In this document: one piece after another, positions 25,733 to 33,437 of the stretch | Numbering within the stretch: position 1 is the stretch's first letter | Layout of the letters: each line of letters begins with the position of its first letter | NCBI GenBank assembly: GCA_964531675.1 | Contig: CAZHFW010000004.1 | Location: 62,001-126,000 of the forward strand | Source: CAZHFW01 sp964531675 | GTDB taxonomy: Bacteria > Planctomycetota > Phycisphaerae > Phycisphaerales > UBA1924 | Length of the DNA: 64,000 nucleotides | Direction of reading: 5' to 3' | The notes under the pieces: model-generated | What the model saw: only the letters and a program-made list of their open reading frames with translations | What the model was told of the DNA's origin: nothing | Database searches by the model: none | Translations under genes and position numbers: made by a program

Positions 25733-27007
25733 TCAGCACCCGGCGTCGAACGCGTTGAAGAAGGCGAAGAAATCGCCCAGATTCACATCCGGATCGTCGT
25801 CGAGGTCGGCGCAGGGCTCGGCGAGGTCCCAGCAGTTGAAGAACGCGAAGAAGTCGCTCAGGTCGACCATGCCATTGTCGTCGACGTCCGCGACGCAGCA
25901 GGTCTGTCCGACAGAGGCGACGAAGGTCCAGGGAACGCCATCCAGATCGCCCGAGCCTGAGACGAACTGCCCATCGGGCGAGATGTGATCGAGGGTGAGA
26001 TTCGACCAGTGCGAGAGGTCGATGCCCCGGCTGGCCAGGAGACTCTCGACCGAGCGGGCCGAGAGCTTCAGCGTTGTGCACCAGACGCGCCCATGGTCGG
26101 CTCCGAAGGGCGTGGACCGGGCGTTTCCGACGAGTGTGAAGCCCGCGCCCGAGATGTCCAGCGCGTCGCCCGACACATCTCCTGCGAGCATCGGCAAAGG
26201 CCAGGATGTGAAGTCCAGGAAGCGATGGAACCAGGGCTGATGAATCTGGTCGGCGTTCCACGCGGACGCGGCACAGAAGTCCGCGAAGTTCGACGCGGCA
26301 TTGATGACGTACGACTGATAGCCGCCCGGGTTGACGATGAGTCGGGAGATCACGGGCTCGATGTTCCGATTCCAGATCTGCGTGCGCGAGACGAGCTGAT
26401 TGTCAGCGTTGCGCCGATAGTCGGCGCGTCCGAGCAGCAACAGGCCGTCCGTGGTCGCGGAGGTGACCTGGACATCCAGCGTTGTGTGTCCCGAGACCGA
26501 GATCGTGCCGAGCGTCTGTGAGAGCGCGGGGAACAGGCGGTCGAAGATCTTGGGGACGCGCTGGCCGGACTGCTCGTAGCCGAATGCCTCATCGCCCGTG
26601 CTGGTCGAGGCTTGAGCGAACCCGGCCAGGGGGCTCAGGTCCGGCGCCGCGGCTGTTCCGATGAAGGCGAGCACGCGCGAGTCAGAGGAGCGTGTCGCGA
26701 ACGAAACGACGCCGTCACGCGAGAGGCACCCGGCCTGTGCGGACGTTCCGGAGGTGGGCAAGTCGACACGACCAAGTTGGATGGTCCAGCGGTAGGGGAT
26801 CTGGGTCGCGCCGGGGCCGGACTGCTGTCCGAGCAGCACGCCTTGGTCGGCAAGATCGACTGTGGAGCAGATCGTTCCGGCGTTGGGGTTGACCGGCTGG
26901 ACCGCGGCGATCCAGTACTGCGCCAGCGCGGGACGTGCAAGCGCAGCACAACCGAGGACCGGCAGGGCGGCCCGGGCGCAGTGTGCAACTCGGGGCCTTC
27001 TCCCCAT
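25733..27007 (-). CDS. Secreted GC-type dockerin protein, tandem paralogue B
   Basis: A 424-residue paralogue of the neighbouring gene, 81 bases upstream of it on the same strand. Signal peptide about 1-30 (ending ARPALAQ), beta-rich body, and dockerin-like tail at about 370-424 with loops ADVDDNGMVDLSDFF and ADLDDDPDVNLGDFF, ending FDAGC. Shared with paralogue A are GRVWCTTLKLSARSVESLLA, SRGIDLSHW, ISPDGQF and the internal Cys pair. Elsewhere the bodies have diverged greatly, so selection seems to hold the C-terminal third. The ATG at 27007 has no clear Shine-Dalgarno. No function can be assigned. Confidence 0.73.
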   Translation of the reverse strand: MGRRPRVAHCARAALPVLGCAALARPALAQYWIAAVQPVNPNAGTICSTVDLADQGVLLGQQSGPGATQIPYRWTIQLGRVDLPTSGTSAQAGCLSRDGVVSFATRSSDSRVLAFIGTAAAPDLSPLAGFAQASTSTGDEAFGYEQSGQRVPKIFDRLFPALSQTLGTISVSGHTTLDVQVTSATTDGLLLLGRADYRRNADNQLVSRTQIWNRNIEPVISRLIVNPGGYQSYVINAASNFADFCAASAWNADQIHQPWFHRFLDFTSWPLPMLAGDVSGDALDISGAGFTLVGNARSTPFGADHGRVWCTTLKLSARSVESLLASRGIDLSHWSNLTLDHISPDGQFVSGSGDLDGVPWTFVASVGQTCCVADVDDNGMVDLSDFFAFFNCWDLAEPCADLDDDPDVNLGDFFAFFNAFDAGC

Positions 27008-27078
27008 GTCAGCAGACTACTCGCAGAGCGCTGCGCAGCCAAGAAAATCAGAGGCCCGCAACACAGGCCAGCAGCAAA

Positions 27079-27119
27079 CAGGCCCGCGCGGGAGGCTTGC
27101 AGCCACCGGCGCGGGCCTG
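27079..27119 (-). terminator. Terminator-like hairpin after the HAF/dockerin gene
   Basis: Perfect 11-base-pair stem CAGGCCCGCGC (27079-27089) with GCGCGGGCCTG (27109-27119). Read on the minus strand it follows the stop at 27144 and is succeeded by TTTGCTG, a short T-run. Confidence 0.6.
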
Positions 27120-27143
27120 TGTGGGTTATCCGGACGGGCCGGC

Positions 27144-28298
27144 TCAGCAGCCAGCATCAAACCCATTGAGGAAGAGAAAGAAGTCGTTGAGGTCAATACC
27201 CGCGACGCCATCGATGTCAGCGCACGGCAGCGACTGATCGAAGCAGTTGAAGAAGGCGAAGAAGTCCTCGAGGTCGACGACCAGGTCGCTGTTGAGATCG
27301 CTCACGCATGGATCAAGGCGGAATGCGCGGGGCGTGCCGAGCCAGGAGCCGTTGCCCGCCAGCTGGCCCGAAGCGTTCGACGCCCAGACCTGCTCAAGGC
27401 TCCAGTTGGGAGCGTCTTGCACGCGGGTATTGAGATCGATCGCGGTGTTGTTGCGGAAGAGCGTGGCGTGGAAGCTGCTGATCCCGATGATGTCCGATGC
27501 GCCGACGAACCCGGTAGCCAGGCCCGGAGTGGACGGGGTCGCGCCTCCGAGATCGACGCGGCTCAGCACAGTGCCCGCAGCATCGATATTCCAGAGCGTC
27601 GGACGGCGGACGCCCGCGGCGTTCTGCGACCAGCCGACGATGCGGGTGCCATTGATCGCGTAGGCCTGACCATTGACGCCGCCGAGCGTGCCGAGGTTCT
27701 TGGCGACGCCGTTGAGCCACAAGGTCGGGCGCGAGGAGGCTTCCTGAGCGGTGGAGGCGCTGCCGACGACGCGGCCGGAGTCGTCGACACCGAGGGCCTG
27801 AGAAGTGGAACCTCCGAGCGCGGGAAGGTTGGTGAGCGTGTTGTTCTTCAGGATGCAGGCGGTTGGGAACGCATAGCCATTGATTCGGACGAGCGTGGTC
27901 CCGACGATGTCGCCCGAAGCGTTGGAAGCATGGGGCTGGAATGCGCCCAGGGCAACGGGCACGCCGTTGGTCCAGCGCACCGCTTGAGAGCCGAAGGAGC
28001 CGAGCGTGTAGGCGACACCCACGGCGCTGCCATCGGGCAGGAAGGAGAAGATGGCGCTCTCTGAGTAGCCCGGCAGGCCGGGATAGAGCAGAGCGCCCGG
28101 ATCGAACGATGCGGGGATGAAGTGAGCGCTGGCGTCGGTCGTGTTGCCGGCGGGAAGCCCATCGCTGCGGAGGGCGAAGGCGCGGCTCTGCGCGGTGCTC
28201 GAGCCGAGATCAACGACGCGATAAGTCTGCGCGAGGGCGGCCGACGGCGCCGCGACCAGCGCCAGGGCCATCAGACGGGTGATGGATGCGGTATTCAT
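27144..28298 (-). CDS. HAF-repeat protein with GC-type dockerin
   Basis: A 384-residue exported protein. Signal peptide about 1-24 (LMALALVAAPSAALA). The body is built of HAF-type repeats, recognisable by NLGTLGGVNGQAYAIN, LPALGGSTSQALGVDDSG and ALGAFQPHASNASGD, each about 40-50 residues and probably forming a beta-propeller-like array. The dockerin-like tail (about 329-384) has loops SDLNSDLVVDLEDFF and ADIDGVAGIDLNDFF, ends FDAGC and carries the internal Cys pair. ATG at 28298 follows AGGAG. It lies 28 bases downstream of the seven-heme cytochrome gene, so the two are probably one operon. Confidence 0.8.
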   Translation of the reverse strand: MNTASITRLMALALVAAPSAALAQTYRVVDLGSSTAQSRAFALRSDGLPAGNTTDASAHFIPASFDPGALLYPGLPGYSESAIFSFLPDGSAVGVAYTLGSFGSQAVRWTNGVPVALGAFQPHASNASGDIVGTTLVRINGYAFPTACILKNNTLTNLPALGGSTSQALGVDDSGRVVGSASTAQEASSRPTLWLNGVAKNLGTLGGVNGQAYAINGTRIVGWSQNAAGVRRPTLWNIDAAGTVLSRVDLGGATPSTPGLATGFVGASDIIGISSFHATLFRNNTAIDLNTRVQDAPNWSLEQVWASNASGQLAGNGSWLGTPRAFRLDPCVSDLNSDLVVDLEDFFAFFNCFDQSLPCADIDGVAGIDLNDFFLFLNGFDAGC

Positions 28299-28326
28299 GG
28301 CGAGCTCCTGTCGTGGGGCGTGCGGA

Positions 28327-29541
28327 TCAGTCGTCGACCTTGTGGAAGAACGAGCCTGGCGTGGAGGTGTGGCAGACGGTGCAGGTGTTGATGACGCCCG
28401 AGTGGCCCTGGAGTCGGACCGCCTGGGCGTTGTCCTGCTCGGTCGTCGCTGATCCGACGGAGTGCGGGCTGCCGTGACACGTGATGCACTGCACGCCCTT
28501 GTGGCCGACGGCGTCGCGGAATCGCACGCCGGGCTGCTCGAACTGGTAGCCGGGCTTGCTGTGGCAGTCGGCGCAGCGCGGCAGATCAACCCAGGGATTC
28601 CTGGCGGGATTGCCGACCGCGGTCATGCTCGTGTGGCACGAGTTGCAATCCATGCCCTTGGAGGCGTGCACGTCGCGCTGACAGTTGGTGCGGACGCCCG
28701 GGTGGCACGCGTAGCACGCGTTGGTCAGGTTGGCCTGCGACATGCGCGAGGCGTGGGCCAGGTGCATCGCCGAAGAGAGGCTGGACACGCCGGGCTGACC
28801 GGGAGCGCCCAGCGCGTTGTCCGAGTGGCATCCCGCGCAGAGCACGGGCTGGCTGTTGATCAGGTTGGTGCTGTGGAGACGGTCGTGGGCCTTGAGGATG
28901 TTGGTCGCGACCGACTCGCCCGGCGTGTTGTGGCACAGGTTGCAGGACATCTCCCACGACACGGGGACCACGGTCTGCGTCTGTGCGACGACGGTGCTCC
29001 CGATCTTGGCGGTGATGAGCGCCATCGGATAGGGATTTTCCTTGCCGTCGTCATCGATCGGGGTCACGGGGACGCCCGTCGCGACATAGCTCTCGTGGGC
29101 GCTCTCGTAGGGCATCGCGCCCGACATTCCAAAGCCCGCGACGCCCACGTCGGGCGCGAGGTTCGCGCCCAGAAGCTGCGAGGCGTAGTTCCAGAAGTTG
29201 GTCTTTCCCGCGGAGTAGGTGTTGGTCGGGAACATGAACGAGACGCTGGCGTTGTTCCCGGTCATGATCTCGGGCTCGACGCCCCGGCGGATGACCTGGG
29301 CCCGGAACGTGTTGAAGGGCGGCAGGATCATCATCTGCGAGAAGTCGTTCTGCATGCAGTGCATGCCCAGGTCGTTGTACGCCACGACGTTGTACGTCGT
29401 CTGGGCGCGTGCGATCCCCGGGAGCAGCGCCGCGCCCGCCAGCAGGGCGGTTGCGGCGCGGCGCCAGAACGATCTTCGTGATGCCCCACTCCGGAACAGC
29501 GCGGATCGGTGCGGCCTGATCGACAAGCGGTCTGGGCTCAT
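28327..29541 (-). CDS. Heptaheme cytochrome c with Tat-like signal
   Basis: A 404-residue exported multiheme cytochrome. Seven CXXCH haem-binding motifs are at Cys200, 235, 276, 299, 323, 352 and 387, all in the C-terminal half. The N-terminal half (about 48-195) holds VVAYNDLGMHCMQNDFSQM and ILPPFNTFRAQVIRRG, a conserved domain I recall from other multiheme proteins but cannot name. The signal peptide contains SRRSFWRRAATALLAGAALL, which fits the twin-arginine consensus; c-type cytochromes normally use Sec, so this is odd. It has no dockerin. ATG follows GAGGTGG. It probably carries electrons in the periplasm or at the surface. The donor and acceptor are unknown. Confidence 0.87.
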   Translation of the reverse strand: MSPDRLSIRPHRSALFRSGASRRSFWRRAATALLAGAALLPGIARAQTTYNVVAYNDLGMHCMQNDFSQMMILPPFNTFRAQVIRRGVEPEIMTGNNASVSFMFPTNTYSAGKTNFWNYASQLLGANLAPDVGVAGFGMSGAMPYESAHESYVATGVPVTPIDDDGKENPYPMALITAKIGSTVVAQTQTVVPVSWEMSCNLCHNTPGESVATNILKAHDRLHSTNLINSQPVLCAGCHSDNALGAPGQPGVSSLSSAMHLAHASRMSQANLTNACYACHPGVRTNCQRDVHASKGMDCNSCHTSMTAVGNPARNPWVDLPRCADCHSKPGYQFEQPGVRFRDAVGHKGVQCITCHGSPHSVGSATTEQDNAQAVRLQGHSGVINTCTVCHTSTPGSFFHKVDD

Positions 29542-29826
29542 GTGCCACCTCGCTCGGTGCCGGCGCGCTCCAACACGGAGATACGCCGAATCCGGACCTT
29601 AACCTCTGCTAGAGGCGAGGAAGCTACACAAGGCGTCAGCGGCGCCGAGAGAATTCACTTCAAGCGGGAATTGCTTTCATCGAAACCGATGAAAGCGTGG
29701 GCATGTCGAGCGGTGTTGCCGGGCAAACCCCGGCAAACAAGGCGCGCCGCGTCGAACACGGGGGTGCACAAACACCGCGAATCCGCGGCAATTCCCGCTG
29801 CTTTGGCGGGAGTCGATCTGAGATGC

Positions 29827-31386
29827 TCAGCACTGCGCGTCGAAGCCGTTGAAGAACGCGAAGAAGTCGATGAGGTCGACCTGTCCATCGCCATCGATGT
29901 CGGCGTGGATGTCGGTGGTGTCCCAGGCGTTGAAGAACTCGAAGAAGTCGAGGAGATCGGAGACGCCGTCGCAGTTCAGGTCGCTGGCGCAGATGACGAT
30001 CAGGGCGACGTTGGTGAGGGTGAACCCGCACGAGTTGTACGCGACGCCTTGGTAGAAGCCCGAGTCGGCGGCGCGGGCGTGCAGGATCAGTGGGGCGTTG
30101 GTGTGAGCACCCAGGATTTCGGAGTAGTGATCCGTGACGCCATCTTCGAGGGGCTCGGCGTCCTTGCTCCAGTCCCAGGTCAGTGCGCCGGCTTCCGCGC
30201 CCGTGAACGCCTGTGCGAAGAGGAGGACGTTGGCGCCGTTGCAATACGTTCCGGGATTGGGCTGTGTGTAGATGTCGGCCGAACCAGCCGCGAACCGGGC
30301 AGCCTGATAGTTCGTGTAGAAGCCTTCGGGGTTGTCGGAGAGTTCGCCGCAGACGATGAGGCCGCCATCGGGTCCGATGCACATGTTCTGCACGTCGTGG
30401 TTGAGGAAGGGGAGGCCACCATCAGACCAGGACGAGCCGTTCCACGAGGCCAGCCCGAGCACGGACACGCCTCCCGCGGTCGTGAACTGTCCGCACGCCC
30501 ACAGGCGGCCATCCTTCACGAGCAGCTTGAAGATCGGGGTGTTGGTGCCGCCAAGCACGGATTGCCAGCTCGTGCCGTTCCACTTGGCGATGTGTTTGTC
30601 GGGAGCGCCCTGGGCAGCCTGGAACTGTCCCGCAGCGTAGAGCTCGCCCTGGTAGGTCGCAAACGAGTAGACGGAGCCGCCCGGGTAGTAGAGACCATCA
30701 CCCATGGCCTGAAAAGCGCCGTCGTGGAGGCGTGCGACGCTTTTCACCGCGGTGGTGCCGTTCCAATAGAAGTTGCCGCCGATGATGAGCTCGTCGTTGA
30801 AGGTGTCGATCGCGGTGACGATGCCGTTGGGGCTGAAGGTCCAGTCGAAGGGGATGGTGGACCAAGAGGAGCCATCCCAGACGATCACGCCGCGCGTCTG
30901 CTGACCGCCGTTGATGGTAAACCCGCCGCCGCCGATGTAGAGCTTCCCGTCGTGGACGAACGCGTCGTAGGCGTAGCCCCCCACGCCGCCGCCGACCGCT
31001 TCCCAGTCGGTGCCGTTCCAGCGGGCGACGCCCAGAAGCGGCTGGCCCTCATACTGGTTGAAGCTTCCGGTGACGTAGATGCTGCCCTCGTACGAGATGA
31101 TCGTGTTGGCGAAGCTGTCGAAGTCGCCTCCGAGTTTCTCCCAGCCCGCGCTGGTCCAGCGGTAGACGCCGTAGTTGATGCCGCAGAACACGTCGTTGGT
31201 CAGGCCGTCGTTGTGGGTCGCGATGGCGCGTGAGAATCCCCCGGCGTCGGGGAAGACGCGCCACTTCTCTTCGCACTGCGCCGAAGCGGCCATCGCGGGA
31301 GAGAGCGCCGCGAGCAGCATCAGCAATCGAAAGACCAGGTCTCTGAGAGAGGCGTGCGGGCCGTTCTGTGGGCGCTGGGTCGTCAT
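29827..31386 (-). CDS. Beta-propeller-like secreted protein with Ig-like segment and GC-type dockerin
   Basis: A 519-residue exported protein. Signal peptide about 14-36 (LVFRLLMLLAALSPAMA). The body repeats a motif of about 45 residues built on VARWNGTDWEAVGGG, VIVWDGSSWSTI, IAKWNGTSWQSVLGG and LASWNGSSWSDGG, a propeller-like array. After it, about 400-460 looks Ig-like (GALTWDWSKDAEPLEDG, DSGFYQGVAYNSCG). The dockerin-like tail (466-519) has loops SDLNCDGVSDLLDFF and ADIDGDGQVDLIDFF, ends FDAQC and lacks the internal Cys pair. ATG 31386 follows GGAG; an upstream ATG adds 22 Arg-rich residues before the signal and is less likely. The 285-base gap after it holds no gene. Confidence 0.78.
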   Translation of the reverse strand: MTTQRPQNGPHASLRDLVFRLLMLLAALSPAMAASAQCEEKWRVFPDAGGFSRAIATHNDGLTNDVFCGINYGVYRWTSAGWEKLGGDFDSFANTIISYEGSIYVTGSFNQYEGQPLLGVARWNGTDWEAVGGGVGGYAYDAFVHDGKLYIGGGGFTINGGQQTRGVIVWDGSSWSTIPFDWTFSPNGIVTAIDTFNDELIIGGNFYWNGTTAVKSVARLHDGAFQAMGDGLYYPGGSVYSFATYQGELYAAGQFQAAQGAPDKHIAKWNGTSWQSVLGGTNTPIFKLLVKDGRLWACGQFTTAGGVSVLGLASWNGSSWSDGGLPFLNHDVQNMCIGPDGGLIVCGELSDNPEGFYTNYQAARFAAGSADIYTQPNPGTYCNGANVLLFAQAFTGAEAGALTWDWSKDAEPLEDGVTDHYSEILGAHTNAPLILHARAADSGFYQGVAYNSCGFTLTNVALIVICASDLNCDGVSDLLDFFEFFNAWDTTDIHADIDGDGQVDLIDFFAFFNGFDAQC

Positions 31387-31495
31387 CGGAGGTCTCCGGA
31401 ATCGCCCCCCGAGCGGGGCGCGGTCTGGGCGTTGCTGTGTTCGAGCGAACACAGGCCGTCTCGCTTTGGAAGCAGATCACCCGGCGATGCTGGGC

Positions 31496-32443
31496 TCAGC
31501 ACTGCGTGTCGAAACCGTTGAAGAACGTGAAGAAGTCGCCCAGGTCGACCTCGCCGTTCCCATCGATGTCCGCGCAGGGTTCGGAGAGGTCCCAGCAGGA
31601 GAAGAAGTCGAAGAAGTCGTTGAGGTCCACGATCGCGTCGCAGTTCTGGTCGGCGGCGCACTTGTAGATGGAGCCTCTGAACGCGATCTCGTTGGCGGTC
31701 AGCACGCGGTCGTAGAGCGCGATCTCATCCAGGGTTCCGGTGAAGTAGCGCCCGCCGAGGATGTCGCGGGCCTCGTTGATGCGGAAGGAGCTCGGAACGA
31801 TGTTGATGTTGGCGGCCGCGAAAAAGCCGGGCGAGAGCGCGGTGTCGCGGATGGTCGCGATGAGGCAGCCGTTGATGTAGAGCTTTGAGCCGGCTTCCGA
31901 GTCGGTTCCTCCCTGGCGCGTCCAGACGACGTGCATCCAGGTATTCGGGTCGAGCTCGTAGGGAACGCGCAGCCCGCCGTTGTAGAAGCCCGCATAGAGG
32001 ATGAGGTTGTTGAATCCGTCGATGCCGAAGTAGACCTCGCGTCCCGAACGACTGGCGCCGCCGTCACCCCAATGGAGGAACGGTCCCCAGAATTGTGCGC
32101 CAGACGCGCCGGGCAAGCGCACGACCGCCTCGATCGAGAACGTTGGATTTCCAGAGAGGGGCGAGACGCCCAGCGATTCGAGATATCCGCCGGGCTTGAA
32201 GCCGACACCGGCGTCTCCAGCAGCGGTCGCGATGCCTCGCGAGATCGTTCCGGTGGAGAACGCGTTGAACGCGGCACCGAGTGAGCCGTTGTTGGCGAAG
32301 TTGCCCGACGTCTCGTTCAGCCTGTACCACAGGATCGGCGCCGAATCGGCAACGCTGAGTGCAAACTCGGGAGGAGCAGCAGCGGCGCTTGAAGCAGCCA
32401 AGGCGGCGACGCCCGAAAGAACGATGTTGCGGGTGATCTGCAT
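31496..32443 (-). CDS. LamG-like lectin-fold protein with GC-type dockerin
   Basis: A 315-residue exported protein. Signal peptide about 1-22 (NIVLSGVAALAASSAAA). Residues about 30-250 form a LamG/concanavalin-like jelly roll: WYRLNETSGNFANNGSLG, TFSIEAVVRLPG, WMHVVWTRQGG, SKLYINGCLIAT and YFTGTLDEIALYDRVLTANE are diagnostic. This fold often binds carbohydrate, though the ligand is unknown. Dockerin-like tail about 262-315, with loops ADQNCDAIVDLNDFF and ADIDGNGEVDLGDFF, ends FDTQC and has the internal Cys pair. ATG follows GGAGG. A weak promoter may be TTGGCT-16-TAGTCT just upstream. Confidence 0.85.
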   Translation of the reverse strand: MQITRNIVLSGVAALAASSAAAAPPEFALSVADSAPILWYRLNETSGNFANNGSLGAAFNAFSTGTISRGIATAAGDAGVGFKPGGYLESLGVSPLSGNPTFSIEAVVRLPGASGAQFWGPFLHWGDGGASRSGREVYFGIDGFNNLILYAGFYNGGLRVPYELDPNTWMHVVWTRQGGTDSEAGSKLYINGCLIATIRDTALSPGFFAAANINIVPSSFRINEARDILGGRYFTGTLDEIALYDRVLTANEIAFRGSIYKCAADQNCDAIVDLNDFFDFFSCWDLSEPCADIDGNGEVDLGDFFTFFNGFDTQC

Positions 32444-32649
32444 AGGGAAACCTCCGGGGCTGGTCTGGCCAGACTATGTCAGGGTCGGAGGAAGCCAAAC
32501 GAGAATCTGCAAAGCCACGCAGGTGGCCGGCGGTGCGCCGCGGAACGACCGGGGGGCGGACGCCCTGCATACGCCATCTGGAGGAGCGGGCCGTCCGATA
32601 ACAAGTTACATCGTGAGGCCGGCGCCCCGGGCGTCCGCACGGGGGAATG

Positions 32650-32679
32650 AAAAAACGCCGGCGAGGGCATCGCCGGCGT
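32650..32679 (-). terminator. Rho-independent terminator after the WxENxGW-repeat gene
   Basis: Read on the minus strand, a perfect stem (ACGCCGGCGA, loop TGCCC, TCGCCGGCGT) is followed directly by six T residues. It lies about 30 bases after the stop at 32709. Confidence 0.9.
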
Positions 32680-32708
32680 CGTGTGTGATTTGCGAGCTTG
32701 GAGTGGGC

Positions 32709-33365
32709 TCAGCAGCCGACGTCGAAGGAGGCGAAGAAGGCGAAGAAGTCGCCCAGGTCAATGCCGGGCACGCCGTCGAGTTCGGCGCAGGGTGTGGAGA
32801 GGTCCCAGCAGCCAAAGAAGATGAAGAAGTCGGAGAGGTCGACCTGACCATCGTCATCGAGGTCGGCGGGGCAGGTAAGGCCGATGTAGACGTTGGCGTC
32901 GTCGAGGTTGATCCACCCGATGTTCTCACCCCAGGCGTAGCCGCGGAGGCGGGAACCCGAGGCCCCGAGCGATTCGACGCGGGCGGGATTGGGGGGCGTG
33001 GCCAGGGCGCCGCCGCTGAAGTTGATCCAGCCGGCGTTTTCCGACCAGGCGTAGCCCGAGAGCTGGCGGGAGACGGGGTTGAAGTTCACGCCGGAGTTCT
33101 GGCCGAGCGTGTTGAGGTACGGGCCGTTGCCATCGCCGACAGAGATCCAGCCGATGTTTTCCGACCAGATCCTGCCGGAGAGGAAGTTGCCGAGGATGCG
33201 AACGCCGGTGGCGCCGGTGGTGTTGTCGGCGTCGGCGAAGTTCAGGTAGCCGACATTCTCCGCCCAGGCGTACTTCTTGGCCTGGATGACGTGGAAGGTG
33301 TCCTGGGCCGCGGCGGGCAGCGCCAGCGTCGCGAGAGCCAGGGCGGGAAGAATCGAGCGGGGCAT
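32709..33365 (-). CDS. WxENxGW-repeat secreted protein with GC-type dockerin
   Basis: A 218-residue exported protein. Signal peptide about 1-20 (ILPALALATLALPAAA). Four tandem repeats of about 35 residues follow, each with a core such as YAWAENVGYLNF, IWSENIGWISV, YAWSENAGWINF and YAWGENIGWINLDD. Proteins with this repeat are known in several bacterial groups but have no assigned role. The dockerin-like tail (165-218) has loops ADLDDDGQVDLSDFF and AELDGVPGIDLGDFF, ends FDVGC and has the internal Cys pair. ATG 33365 follows GGAG; the frame extends upstream without another good start. It has its own promoter candidate and terminator. Confidence 0.8.
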   Translation of the reverse strand: MPRSILPALALATLALPAAAQDTFHVIQAKKYAWAENVGYLNFADADNTTGATGVRILGNFLSGRIWSENIGWISVGDGNGPYLNTLGQNSGVNFNPVSRQLSGYAWSENAGWINFSGGALATPPNPARVESLGASGSRLRGYAWGENIGWINLDDANVYIGLTCPADLDDDGQVDLSDFFIFFGCWDLSTPCAELDGVPGIDLGDFFAFFASFDVGC

Positions 33366-33396
33366 GCAAGGTCTCCGTTCGGTGTGGGACAGGAAG

Positions 33397-33425
33397 AGTT
33401 TACCGGGGGCGGGTTTGTTTCCCAA
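33397..33425 (-). promoter_or_regulatory. Candidate promoter of the WxENxGW-repeat gene
   Basis: On the minus strand TTGGGA (33425-33420) and TAAACT (33402-33397) are 17 bases apart, 31 bases before the start codon. Matches are four of six to each consensus hexamer. Confidence 0.4.
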
Positions 33426-33437
33426 GAGGGATTGGGA

